Assembly: GCF_040869045.1 (NCBI RefSeq)
Contig: NC_090319.1
Coordinates: 394,211,601-394,275,600, forward strand
Origin: Eurosta solidaginis
Lineage: Eukaryota; Arthropoda; Insecta; Diptera; Tephritidae
DNA: 64,000 nucleotides
Direction of reading: 5' to 3'
The position numbers and the translations under genes are program-made. Below the pieces are notes generated by a model. That model ran no database searches. It was given only the letters and a program-made list of their open reading frames with translations, and was not told where the DNA came from. Shown here piece after piece: positions 34,662-46,574 of the stretch (position 1 is the first letter of the stretch; each line of letters starts with the position of its first letter).

Positions 34662-34934
34662 TCAAGAAAATGTATCATTAAACAAATTGAATGTAACTCT
34701 CTTTTTATGTAAATTCTTGGTGTTGTTTGTGTCTGTTATCTCAATTATTGCAGGTTTTAATCTATCAATAGGAACAGTTTTAATATTATTATCTATTTCA
34801 AGTTTAAAACATTTTTGGTCTTTTTCCACAATTTTGTAAGGTCCTTCATATGGTTGTTGTAATGAATGTTTATTAATGACTCGAACGAATGCAAATTTAC
34901 AAGTTTGAAGATCTTTCATTTCGAAAATGTTCAC
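34662..34934 (-). pseudogene. Integrase C-terminal end of the gypsy element, out of frame
   Basis: A 90-codon frame with FAFVRVINKHSLQQPYEGPY, then KIVEKDQKCFKLEI and VPIDRLKPA. This is the small C-terminal domain that follows the integrase core in gypsy elements. It overlaps the end of the preceding frame (34897) in another phase, so a small indel near 34905-34915, next to a run of A, has separated it from the core. The frame ends just before the purine tract. Confidence 0.85.
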
Positions 34935-36426
34935 GTAAATTACTTAAAACTTCAGTTGATGAGAAATTTTTAGCTGATGGCACAACAAGTTCCCCTGGCA
35001 AACGTAAATTCTGACCGAAAACTATTTCCGCTGGTGTAGCCGAAATATCTTCTTTGTAAATAGATCGCAAACCAAGTAATATGACAGGTAACTCGTCATA
35101 CCAATTATTTGTGTCCTCTCTAGCTATTATAGTAGTCTTTAATTGTCTATGAAACCTTTCAACCATACCATTTCCTTGAGGGTGATATGCGGATGTTGTA
35201 ATTTGGTGACTACCAAGTAATTTAGTTAACTCTGAAAACAATTTCGATGTAAATTGGCTACCTTGATCAGTTGTTATCTTTAACGGAACTCCAAACCGAG
35301 AAATATATTCTCTAAAAAACTTATTTGCAATTGTAGTTGCTGAAATATCTTTTAATGCATATGCCTCAGGCCAACGGGTAAATCTTTCAATAATCGTTAA
35401 AATATAGCGATGTCCTTTTGAAATAGGTAATGGTCCAACTATATCTAAATGGATGTGTTCAAATCTATTATTGGGAATTTGAATTTTGACAACAGGGGAT
35501 TTTGTATGACGATAAACTTTAGACTTTTGACAATTAAGACACTCTTTTGACCAAATATTAATATCCTTATTCATATTAGGCCAATAATATTTTTTAACTA
35601 TGAGCCGTCGTGTAGCTCTTGTACCCGGATGTGCTATTCCATGTAAAATATCAAATACTGCCTTTCGCAAATTATTCGGTACAAATGGCCTAGGAGTTTC
35701 TCCTGAAATTTCACACCAAATATCAAAATTTAAAATGGGAATATTAATTAACTTTAAATTTAGATATTGAGAATCAGATACAAGTTGATTTAAGTCATCA
35801 TCTTTTTGTTGTTCAGTTTGTAAAATTTTAAAATTCAGTTCTGTATTATATATTGCATTAACCTCAAAAGCTCTAGATAGCGTATCTGCTACAACATTGG
35901 ATTCTCCTTTAATGTATTGTATGTCATCAGTAAATTGTGCTATAAATTCCAAGTGTCTCGTTTGTCTAGGACTTCGTTCTGTTTTTGAATTTAAAGCAGT
36001 AGTCAAAGGTTTATGGTCCGTATAAACTGTAAATTGTCGTCCTTCCAAAAGATATCTAAAATGTTTTATATTTAAATAAATCGCCAATAATTCCCTATCA
36101 AAAGCACTATACCTAATTTCAGTTGGAGAAAGTTTTTTAGAAAAGAATGCAATGGGCTCAATTTTATTATTGTAATTTTGTTGTATAACGCCCCCAATCG
36201 CTGTGTTAGATGCATCTACTGTTAAAGATAATTTAGCATCTTTGTTAAAATGATTTAACAATATCGTAGATGCAAATTTATCTTTAATGCATTCAAAAGC
36301 TTCATTCGAATTCTCATCCCATACCAAAGTTTTGTCACGTTTCTTATTTACTTTGCTAATTAGATCATAAATTTTGTTTGTAAATTCTGCTAGTTTTGGA
36401 ATGTATCTATGATAATAATTTACCAT
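34897..36426 (-). pseudogene. Gypsy pol: RNase H and integrase
   Basis: A 509-codon frame. It opens in the reverse transcriptase thumb (MVNYYHRYIP), then RNase H with its four acidic positions (Asp70 in LTVDAS, Glu112 in FDRELLAIY, Asp137 in YTDHKP, Asp181 in VADTLSR). Integrase follows with the zinc HHCC set (His262, His266, Cys296, Cys299) and the DDE triad (Asp328 in LDIVGP, Asp387 in TTDQGSQF, Glu423 in GMVERFHR). It lacks its own start and is out of phase with the upstream gag-pol frame, so it can be made only if the frameshift near 36640 is bypassed. All catalytic residues remain, as expected of a young copy. Confidence 0.9.
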
Positions 36427-36584
36427 ACCAATAAATTTCTGTGCCTGCTTAACTGATTTTGGACGTTCGAAATTGCGAATAGCTGATACCTTTTCATCGG
36501 AAGGTCGAATACCTATTCCAGAAATGTTATGTCCTAAAAAATCTATATTCGTTACACCAAAAGTACATTTACTTGGTTTAATGT

Positions 36585-38606
36585 TTAAACCATACTCTGT
36601 AAGGCGTTGGAAAAGAATACGTAAATTTTTAAATGTTGTTGTTCGTCTGTACTTGCAATAAGTAAGTCGTCGATGTAAGCATATACAAAATCTAAGTCAC
36701 CTACTACCTCATTTATGAATCGTTGAAAGGTTTGTGCAGAATTTCTAAGTCCGAAAGGCATTCTCATGAATTCAAACATACCGAAAGGAGTTGTAATAGC
36801 AGTTTTATAAATATCTTCTTCAGCCATAGGAATTTGGTGATATGCCCTAACTAAATCTAATTTTGAAAATATATTTTTATTATGAAGGTTCATATTAAAA
36901 TCTTGAATGTCAGGTAAGGGATAACGATCGGGAACAGTTACAATATTCAATCTTCTAAAATCACCACATGGACGCCAATCATTCAACTCTTTTTTAGGTA
37001 CAAGGTGGAGTGGTGATGCTACTGAAGAATTTGAAGGCCGACAAATGCCTGTTTTAACTAAGAAATCAAACTCCGTTTTCGCGACTTTGTATTTTACCGG
37101 ATCTAAGTGTCTGGGCTTAGAAAATGGAAGATTACCTTCTGTTACAAGTCGATGTACTGTTGTATGTTTAACAGGTTTAGTATAATCTGGTTCAGAAATA
37201 AGTGACGGAAACTCTTTTAATAATTTTGTAAATTTATTGTCAACCACAAATAATTTCGGTAGTGGAATATCACAAAAGTAGGATACTGTATTAACTGAGA
37301 GATTGGTTAATGGATCTACTAAACGTTTATGTTTAATATCTATAAGAAGACCATATTTATAAAGAAAATCAGCGCCAATTATTGGCTTGGCTATATCCGC
37401 AATCAAAAATGTAAAGGGAAATTCACGTCTTAAACCCAAATTTACGTTTAAAAGCCTTTTCCCGTAAGTGGCAATTGTTGAGCCATTAGCTGCAGTGAGA
37501 ATTATGTCGGAACGTTTCGTATGAGGAAATTTAGACGCGGGTAATACCGAAATTTCTGCTCCACTATCAATTAAAAAATTTTGTTTGTTTTCTCTATCAA
37601 AAATAAATAAGCGACGCGTTGAAAATTCTAAATTTCCGCTGTTCGTCGCTGCAAGAACGGAAGAATTTAGTTTGTTGAATCTTTGTTTTTTGTTATAAGA
37701 ACAAGGTTGTTCACAACTTCTAGCATTATTTCCAAATTTGTAGTGAAATCTACACAACCAATTTGGATTATTACGCGAGTTAGAACGACGCCTAAAAGAA
37801 TTTCTAAAATTGTTCCTAGAATTGGAACGCGACCTAGATTGATTCCGACACATTTCTGTTTTAATTTCACCTAACTCCAAAGAAAGTTTCTGAAAATTTT
37901 CACCCACCAAAGAGGTGGTTTTAACCAAGTTTTCAACAACAGAATTTTGTGCTTTTGTATCCGAAAAATTATTAACCGAAAATACTTCATTTTTGTTTAT
38001 CACTTCCCAAATATTATCTGCTAATTTTGTTAATTCGGTAATATTATTAGAACTCGAACAAGCTAAAATCATACTCAAATTTTTAGGAAGTTTACGCATC
38101 CAAATTTTCTTTAAAATATTTTCGCTAAAATTTGATCCGGCTAATATAATTAATGAGCGATAAAATTCTGATGGCTTACGATCACCCATCTCAGAATCGT
38201 TTAAAATTGTATCAAGTTTCGAATTTTCGCTAAGTGAGTGTCTTTCTATCAACACTTTTTTAAGTTCAGTAGATTTGTTATTAATGGGGGGATTTTGGAT
38301 AAAATCCAAAATAGTTATTATCACTTCCTGCGGAAGTGCTGTAATGATGTGTTCGTATTTAGTGTTTTCTTGTGTAATGTTTTTAGTACTAAATTGTATT
38401 TCGGCATGAATAAACCATGCTTCCGGACAATTCGTCCAAAATTGTGGAAGTTTTACTGAAACTGACAAAATTTCATTTTGAGTAACATTTGCATATGGAT
38501 TTGTAATTTGTTGTTGAGAAGTGTCATGTGATAAATCTATCAAAGTGTCGTTTAAATTGTTAGTAAATGTAGATGTTTGCGTATTATGTTGTGATGAACG
38601 AATCAT
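36585..38606 (-). pseudogene. Gypsy gag, protease and start of reverse transcriptase
   Basis: A 673-codon frame from an ATG at 38606. Gag comes first, with an Arg/Ser/Asn-rich patch (253-282) and a CHCC finger ([18 protein letters not shown], 285-302). The aspartic protease has [13 protein letters not shown] (344-356) and IIGADFL (409-415). Reverse transcriptase follows, with [11 protein letters not shown] (583-593), [15 protein letters not shown] (616-630) and the catalytic YIDD (644-647). Gag and pol are in one frame, without a gag-pol shift. The reading breaks at about residue 659 (HLK) near 36640, in an A run, and ends 14 codons later. The break is a one-base loss, either a real mutation or a homopolymer assembly error. 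Confidence 0.9.
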
Positions 38607-39526
38607 AATGAATTAAATGAAAAGAGAGTTAACTAACAAAAAGTAAAATAAACTAGTAATTCCATAAAGAGAGAGTTTACAATAATAATAATATATCTAT
38701 ATATTAGTATACATACATAAACACATATAATATAAATATAACTGTTCACCAAAATACTTGCTGTGAATATGCAGTTTGTTGCTGTTAATGCAATGGCTTT
38801 TGATGTTTTAGCTGCTCAATCAGGGAACTCAAAAATAACAGTTGTGTTTATGCAATGGCTTTGTTGAGATTGCGTGTCCTCAATATAGTTGGATGATACA
38901 ATATTGATGAGTTAATTTTTGTTTTGTTGTTGTTATTTAACATCGCATTTAATAAGAGCAACCGAAGTAGTGATTTGGATCAGCTTGAAAAACTGCACAT
39001 TATTCTACAAATTCTTGTTGATACACGTTCAATCCGGATATACAGTCTTGATGGAAATTCGTACGATGTTACAAATCTTTGTACTGAGTTGAAATTAATG
39101 AAACTTTCTGCATTAGATATTGGTTCTATGTGAGGTAAACGTTCGGGTAACGATATACGAAATTCGTTTCGTATTGATTGTAATATTTTCTTGGATGCTA
39201 TGGCTGATAAAGGCGTAATTGTTCAGTTGTACGTGTCCGAGTGTTTCACCAAAATATTCATATTTTGTTGATTAAATATTTGTTTTTGGTTTTTGCTTTT
39301 GTTTAAGCTATTTCCAATTCGGCGTGTATGCTTTTTGACCGATGTAAACTGGAATGAATGCCTGTTGTTTTGTTAATTATTCTTTGTTTGAGAGATTCTT
39401 CTCATTTTGCACAATTTACTTTTTTTGTTCGTTATCTGTTATGATTTTATTACAATTCGCACATATTTGTCTTTTTTTTTTTAATTTTCACAAAAGTTCA
39501 CTTTATCACTAAAGCAAGATCGCCAG

Positions 39527-39738
39527 TGTGGAGATTGAAACCACGTTTTAAACTTTATACTATATTTTATTAATTCGCCTAAAAGTATACGTCAATATTT
39601 TTTATTTTTCACAACAATGAAAATTTTTGAAAATTGAAAATCAATATTGAAATTTAAAATATTGATAATACATTTAAAAATTAAAAAGTTCAAAGTAACT
39701 AAAATACAAAGTTAAATAAAGATAATAAGAACCCTACA
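39527..39738 (-). repeat. 5' LTR of the gypsy element
   Basis: 212 bp partner of 34438-34649, followed on the plus strand by the GGTAG duplication at 39739-39743. Confidence 0.93.
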
Positions 39739-39879
39739 GGTAGTACCAATGTAAAAAATATCACAAATAAATTTTGGTTCCAATCGAAGAAGGTTGCATG
39801 GTTCAAAATTAGGATCCGCCCCATAATCTTTTAAGGATAAGATTCACATAGGTTTATGGGTCATACCTTGATAATTCAA

Positions 39880-41130
39880 AAAATTAGAGGGGGTATATAG
39901 ACTATCGATGCTTAGCCTTACGGGAGCCCTGAAAACAACCCCGACGGCTACACTGTATGCCATTCTGGACATTCCACCTGCAGACCTGGTAGCAAAGAAC
40001 ATATCATTAACAACTTCAAACAGGCTTGGTGCATCGGGGCAGCTTGAGCGCCGACCATATGGCCATAGTAGTATAGCGTCATCAATCACAACGAACAACC
40101 TGATTCCCTATCTGCGCTTCGAGGGAGATCTTAAGGCCACAATAAAGGTGGACGGTTGGCGCAAGGGTGCACAAATGGCGGACGAAGCGGTACATGTGTA
40201 CACAGATGACTCCAAAGTAATGGAAGGAGTCGGGTCTGCGGTATACTGTGCTTATCCGGAAATAAGCAGATCCTACAGGCTGCCGGATTTCTGTAGCGTT
40301 TTCCAAGCCGTAACCAAAGCAGTAGAAGCCGTGGAAGAGAATAGATTAAGCTGCAACCGTGTTAACTTTTATATTGACAGTCAAGCAGCAATTAAGGCAA
40401 CAATCTCGCATAGCACAGCATCTAAATGCATGTTAGAGTGTAAGCAGTCCCTGGAGAAAATCCGGACAGCGAGAAGCATACATCCGTATTGGGTCCCAGG
40501 GCATATGGGAATAGATGGGAATGAAAAACCGGACGAACTAGCTAAACACGGCGCATCCCTTGAAGCTTGCTCCGTAGACGTCCCAATTAGACTGGGCGAG
40601 ATTAAGCGAAGGCGAGAGGTGCACATGATCGACCAAGCGGGAAAGGCGTGGGTTCGAGCACGGGGCTGTAAAGTGTCGAAGATTATGTGAAGGTCTTACA
40701 ACCTTAGACTAACAAAGTTGCTTCTATCATTAAAAAGAGAGGACTGTAGACTCATGACGGGAATTCTGACTGGACACTGCCTTCTGGCGTCACACGTCTT
40801 TAAATTGGGCTTGGTCAGTGATAGCAGATGCAGGAAGTGCGGGTTGGAGGAGGAAACGATCGAGCACGCTATGTACTCGTGCCCTGCACTTGCCAGGCTA
40901 AGACTCCAGCTATTAGGAGTGATACAGCTGTCATATCTAGAAGCAGCAAGTGGCTGAATTCCTAGAAAGCTTCTAGTATTTGCCAAGAGGACGGAGTTAT
41001 TTTATAACATAGGTCCTGGTTTTTGATAGGGTTTCTCAGCCTGGTCGTTAAAACAAACTGCTGGTAACACTACGGACTCAAGCAGTATATGTGAGGTCCT
41101 CATGGACCACCCAGTTCAACCTAACCTAGT
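39880..41130 (+). pseudogene. 3' half of a LINE with RNase H (I/R1/LOA type)
   Basis: The plus-strand frame 39908-40690 carries the segment after the reverse transcriptase (SLTGALKTTPTATLYAILDI), then an RNase H domain: VYTDDSK (first Asp), YIDSQAAIKA, HPYWVPGHMGIDGNE and KPDELAKHGASLE (last Asp; Lys-Pro replaces the usual Lys-Ala). A stop near 40690 is followed in another frame (40718-40957) by MTGILTGHCLLASHVFKLGL and a cysteine knuckle CRKCGLEEETIEHAMYSC. The 3' end is near 41130 in the sequence CAACCTAACCTAG, a tail type common in this group. Only the C-terminal part is present, so the copy is 5'-truncated. It lies 140 bp from the gypsy insertion. Confidence 0.82.
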
Positions 41131-41134
41131 TCAT

Positions 41135-42048
41135 ACTAATAAAAACAGCAACTTGAGACATTAATTAATGATCTAAAGCTGGCCGACTTCGCCGGTGCCC
41201 GAAGCATGTTCGCATCCATTCCAAAGTGGTGTGCCTGTCGCCCGAACGAAAAACATCCAACCAGATCAGTCAAGTTGCCAATGTTTAAGGAGTACGCCCG
41301 ATTCGAGATCTCCACATTACTTGCTTGTCGCAGTTGAAATTCGCGCGCGTCTCTCCTGCCAATAACTTCACAACTCTGCTCTTACTAAAGGCGCAAGTCA
41401 ACCAAGCGGAATACATGAGCAGTGGAACCACCTACAGCGTTGCAAACGAAAGAAGGAAATTACCTACAGGGCTCTGTTTACATCGAAAAATTATGCGAAT
41501 AGTTGAAGAGGGAGCGGAGGGGGTTTTGTAGAATGATAAAAGTAGGTGCGGAAAACGGCGAGTCTCGGCGCGAATTCCTGTAATGTCGAAAACGGTCATC
41601 CGGTACCTGATAACGTAGAAAGAGTTTAAACTATGGACAAATTACCCTGGGAAGGCTTTGAACCCAAACGCACTATATAAGACAATGGATATCTCGTGTG
41701 CTAAAGGATTGAATGTGCGGAAATTGAAAAGGCTCTACCACTCGACGCCAAGCTTATGCATTCACTTTTATGCAGAATAGGGCTGAAATTTAAGAGTTGT
41801 TTGTCCAATCCACAGGAACCATAACCTGTAAACCGAGCTAACTGAGATAACTTTCGTAGAATCAATTTCCTGGTATCGAGTATAAAGTCATGTTTATCAA
41901 ATTGTGAGAAATATTGAAGCCAACTGTGGACAATTTGCTATGGCCCACTTGGGAGATCCACCCTTGGAAAGTACTAGTTGGCTAGTGATAGGTGAATAGG
42001 TCAGGATTCACCTCACTCATGTCTACCTGGGGTGGTTAAAATGATTTT
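41135..42048. other. Intergenic stretch with no recognised gene
   Basis: Less AT-rich than its surroundings, but no frame shows a family resemblance. It may be part of an older element that I cannot name. Confidence 0.4.
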
Positions 42049-42190
42049 TATACTCAGTTGAGCAGAGCTCACAGAGTATATTAAGTTTGATTGGATAACG
42101 GTTGGTTGTACATATATAAAGGAATCGAGATAGATATAGACTTCCATATATCAAAATAATCAGGATCGAAAAAAAATTTGATTGAGCCAT

Positions 42191-42232
42191 GTCCGTCCGT
42201 CCGTCCGTCCGTCCGTCCGCCCGTCCGTCCGT
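42191..42232 (+). repeat. (GTCC)n microsatellite inside the DINE-1-like element
   Basis: About ten GTCC units with one GCCC variant. The other copies have far fewer units (46013-46030, 62981-63000), so the length varies between copies. Confidence 0.9.
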
Positions 42233-43384
42233 TAACACGATAACTTGAGTAAATTTTGAGGTATCTTGATGAAATTTGGTATGTAGGTTCCTGAACACTC
42301 ATCTCAGATCGCTATTTAAAATGAACGATATCGGACTATAACCACGCCCACTTTTTCGATATCGAAAATTTCGAAAAACCGAAAAAATGCGATAATTCAT
42401 TGCCAAAGGTGGTTAAAGCGATGAAACCTGGTAGATGGGTTGACGTTATGACGCAGAATAGAAAATTAGTAAGATTTTGGACAATGGGCGTGGCACCGCC
42501 CACTTTTACAAGAAGGTAATTTAAAAGTTTTTCAAGCTGTAATTTGGCAGTCGTTGAAGATATCATGATGAAATTTGGCAAGAACGTTACTACTATTACT
42601 ATATATGTGCTAAATAAAAATTAGCAAAATTGGATGAAGAACACGCCCACTTTTTAAAAAAAAAAATTTTTTAATTCAAATTTTAACAAAAAATTTAATA
42701 TCTTTTCTGTATATAAGTAAATTAAGTCAAAATTCAACTCCAGTAATGATATGATGCAACAAAATACAAAAATAAAAGAAAATTTCAAAATGGGCGTGGC
42801 TCCGCCCATTTTCATTTAGTTTGTCTAGAATACTTTTAATGCTATAAGTCGAACAAAAATTTACCAATCCTTCTCAAATTTGGTAGAAGCATAGATTCTG
42901 TGACGGTAACTGTTCTCTGTGAAAATGGGCGAAATCGGTGGAAGCCACGCCCAGTTTTTATACACAGTCCACCGTCTGTCCTTCCGCTCGGCCGTTAACA
43001 CAATAACTTGAGCAAAAACCGATATATCTTTACTAAACTTAGCCCACATACTTATCTGAACTCACTTTATCTTGGTATAAAAAAATGGCCGAAATCCGAC
43101 CATAACCACGCCCACTTTATCGATATCGAAAATTACGAAAAATTAAAAAAATGCCATAATTCTATACCAACTACGAAAAAAGGGATGAAACATGGTAACT
43201 GGATTGGTTTATTTGACGCAAAATATAACTTTGGAAAAAACTTTGTAAAATGGGTGTGACACCTACCATATTAAGTAGAAGAAAATGAAAAAGTTCTACA
43301 AGGCGAAATCAACAGCCCTTGGAATCTTGGCAGGAATACTGTTAGTAGTATTGCATATATAAATAAATTAGCAGTACCCGACAG

Positions 43385-45745
43385 ATGATTTTCTGGATCA
43401 CCTGGTCCACATTTTGGTCGATATCGCGAGAACGCCTTCACATATACATCTAAGGGCCAGTCGCTTTCAAAACCCTCATTAATACTTTTAATTTGATATC
43501 CATATCGTACAAATACATTCTAGAGTCACCCTGGCCCACCCTAACGGCGATATCTCGAAAAGGCGTCCACCTATAGACCTAATGCCCACTCCCTCTTAAA
43601 ATGCTCAGTAACATCTTTCGTTTGATACCCATATCGTACAAACATTCTAGAGTCACCCCTGGCCCACCCTAATGGCGATATCTCGAAAAGGTGTCCACCT
43701 ATAGACCTAATGTCAACTCCCTCTTAAAATGCTCAGTAACACCTTTCGTTTGATACCCATATCGTACAAACATTCTAGAGTCACCCCTGGCCCACCCTAA
43801 TGGCGATATCTCGAAAAGGCGTCCACCTATAGACCTAATGCCCACTCCCTCTTAAAATTCTCAGTAACACCTTTCGTTTGATACCCATATCGTACAAACA
43901 TTCTAGAGTCACCCCTGGCCTAACCTAATGGCGATATCTCGAAAAGGCGTCCACCTATAGACCTAATGCCCACTCCCTCTTAAAATGCTCAGTAACACCT
44001 TTCGTTTGATACCCATATCGTACAAACATTCTAGAGTCACCCTTGGTCCACCTTTATGGCGATATCTCGAAAAGTCGTCCACCTATAGAATTAAGGATTA
44101 CTCCCTTTTAAAATACTCATTACCACCTTTCATTTGATACCCATATCGTACAAACACATTCTAGAGTCACCCTGGCCCACCCTAATGGCGATATCTCGAA
44201 AAGGCGTCCACATATAGACCTAATGCCCACTCCCTCTTAAAATGCTCAGTAACACCTTTCGTTTGATACCCATATCGTACAAACATTCTAGAGTCACCCC
44301 TGGCCCACCCTAATGGCGATATCTCGAAAAGGCGTCCACCTATAGACCTAATGTCCACTCCCTCTTAAAATGCTCAGTAACACCTTTCGTTTGATACCCA
44401 TATCGTACAAACATTCTAGAGTCACCCCTAGCCCACCCTAATGGCGATATCTCGAAAAGGCGTCCACCTATAGACCTAATGCCCACTCCCTCTTAAAATG
44501 CTCAGTAACACCTTTCGTTTGATACCCTTATCGTACAATCATTCTAGAGTCACCCCTGGCCCACCCTAAAGGCGATATCTCGAAAAGGCGTCCACCTATA
44601 GAACTAAGGATTACTCCCTTTTAAAATACTCATTACCACCTTTCATTTGATACCCATATCGTACAAACACATTCTAGAGTCACCCCTGGCCCACCCTAAT
44701 GACGATATCTCGAAAAGGCGTCCACCTATAGACCTCATGCGCACTCCCTCTTAAAATGCTCAGTAACACCTTTCGTTTGATACCCATATCGTACAAACAT
44801 TCTAGAGTCACCCATGGCCCACCCTAATGGCGATATCTCGAAAAGTCGTCCACCTATAGAACTAAGGATTACTCCCTTTTAAAATACTCATTACCACCTT
44901 TCATTTGATACCCATATCGTACAAACACATTCTAGAGTCACCCCTGGCCCACCCTAATGACGATATCTCGAAAAGGCGTCCACCTATAGACCTCATGCCC
45001 ACTCCCTCTTAAAATGCTTAGTAACACCTTTCGTTTGATACCCATATCGTACAAACATTCTAGAGTCACCCTTGGTCCACCTTTATGGCGATATCTCGAA
45101 AAGGCGTCCACCTATAGAACTAAGGATTACTCCCTTTTAAAATACTCATTACCATCTTTCATTTGATACCCATATCATACAAACACATTCTAGAGTCACC
45201 CCTGGCCCACCCTAATGGCGACATTTCGAAAAGGCGTCCACCTATAGACCTAATGCCCACTCCCTTTTAAAATGCTCAGTAACACCTTTCATTTGATTCC
45301 CATATCGTACAACTAGAGACACCCCTGGTCCACCTTTATGGCGATATCTCGAAACGGCGTCCACCTATGGAACTAAGGATCACTCCTTTTCAAAATACTC
45401 ATTAACAGCTTTCATTTGATACCCATATCGTACAAACATATTCTAGAGTCACCCCTGGTCCACCTTTATGGCGATTTCTCGAAAAGGCGTGCACCTATAG
45501 AACTAAAGCCCATTCCCTTTTAAAATACTCATTATCACCTTTCATTTGATACTCATATCGTAACACATTCTAGAGTCAGCCCTGGTCCACCTTTATGGCG
45601 ATATCCCTAAATGGCGTCCATCCATAGAACTATGGCCTACTCTCTCTTAAAATACTCTTTAATACCTTCCATTTGATACACATGTCATACAACCACATTC
45701 CAGGGTTACCCTAGGTTCATTTTCCTACATGGTGATTTTCCTTAT
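43385..45745 (+). repeat. 128 bp tandem (satellite-like) array, about 18 monomers
   Basis: The unit starts ACCTTTCGTTTGATACCCAT, contains GCGATATCTCGAAAAGGCGT and returns every 128 bp (for example 43741, 43869, 43997). I count 18 occurrences of the GATACCCATATCGTACAA-type block between 43495 and 45690. Two monomer types mix: one with CCCACTCCCTCTTAAAATGC and CAAACATTC, the other with GGATTACTCCCTTTTAAAAT and CAAACACATTC. The outer units are the most diverged, as expected if the array grew by unequal exchange in its middle. Confidence 0.93.
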
Positions 45746-45866
45746 TTTGTCTCCATAGCTCTCAACTGAGTATGTAATGTTCGGTTACACCCGAACTTAG
45801 CCTTCCTTACTTGTTTTCTCTCATACTAGAGGCATCGCCAAAAATTCCCATGACATTCACGATTGT

Positions 45867-46574
45867 TATACTCAAATAAGCAGAGCTCACAGGGTATAAT
45901 AACTTTATTCGCATAACGGTAATCCGTAACGCCATAAACCAATCAAGATAATTATAGACTTCTATATATAAAAATGATCTGGGCGAAAAAAGAAATTCAT
46001 TTAGCCATGTCTGTCCGTCCGTCCGTCCGTAAACACGATAGCTTGAGTAAGTTTTGAGGTATCTTGATGAAATTTGGTATGTAGGTTCCTGGGTACTCAT
46101 CTCAGATCGCTATTTAAAATGAACGAAATCGGACTACAACCACCCCCACTTTATCGATATCGAAAATTTCGAAAAACCGAAAAAGTGCGATAATTCATTA
46201 CCGAAGACCGATAAAGCGATGAAACTTGGTAGGTGCGTTGACCTTATGACGCAAAATAGAAAATTAGTAAAATTTTGGACAATGGGCGTGGCACCGCCCA
46301 ATTTTAAAAGAAGTTACTTTAAAAATTTTGCAAGCTGTAATTTAGCATTCATTAAAGATATCATGATGAAATTTGGCACGCACGTTACTACTATTACTAT
46401 ATATGTGCTAAATAAAAATTAGCAAAATCGGATGACGCCCACTTTTAAAAAAAAATTTTTTAAAGTCAAATTTTAACAAAAAATGTAATATTTTTACAGT
46501 ATATAAGTAAATTATGTCAACATTCAGCTTCAGAAATGATACGGTGCAACAAAATACAAAAGTAAAAGAAAATT
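45867..46574 (+). mobile_element. DINE-1-like element, copy C, part 1
   Basis: Begins TATACTCAAATAAGCAGAGC only 53 bp after copy B ends and has the short GTCC run at 46011-46030. It follows the family sequence to 46574, where a 982 bp insertion with an 11 bp target duplication interrupts it. Confidence 0.8.

Larger units (their letters stand above)
34438..39738 (-). mobile_element. Full-length Ty3/gypsy LTR retrotransposon (CsRn1-like)
   Basis: A 5301 bp element flanked by GGTAG on both sides (34433-34437, 39739-39743). Its two 212 bp LTRs (34438-34649 and 39527-39738) have TG...CA ends and differ at one base that I can see (T run versus TTTTATT). On the minus strand the order is 5' LTR, a tRNA primer site beginning TGGCGATCTTGC next to it (about 39524 down), a 0.9 kb leader, gag-protease-reverse transcriptase-RNase H-integrase, a purine tract AAGGGGGGAGTAA (34650-34662), and the 3' LTR. 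There is no env-like frame. LTR identity shows insertion very recently, yet pol is broken twice (see the coding entries). The CHCC-type gag finger points to the CsRn1 clade; this assignment is from memory of the clade and is moderate. Confidence 0.93.
42049..45813 (+). mobile_element. DINE-1/INE-1-like element, copy B, with expanded tandem array
   Basis: It begins TATACTCAGTTGAGCAGAGC with the inverted repeat TATACTC...GAGTATA, has a (GTCC)n microsatellite at 42191-42232, then repeated 'accacgcccac' and 'ggcgtggc' blocks, a 2.3 kb tandem array (43385-45745), and the shared end: GCTCTCAACTGAGTATG, the hairpin GTTCGGTTACACCCGAAC and CCTTACTTG. It codes for nothing, and frames rich in DGRTDGR come only from the microsatellite. 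At 3.8 kb it is three times as long as copy A, almost wholly because of the array. Confidence 0.82.

Noticed and set aside
42023..42302. Frames with DGRTDGRTDG repeats
   Set aside because: They are translations of the GTCC microsatellite inside the DINE-1-like element, not a protein.
43385..45745. Possible CRISPR-like array
   Set aside because: The 128 bp units are directly adjacent with no unique spacers, and the context is a eukaryotic mobile element.
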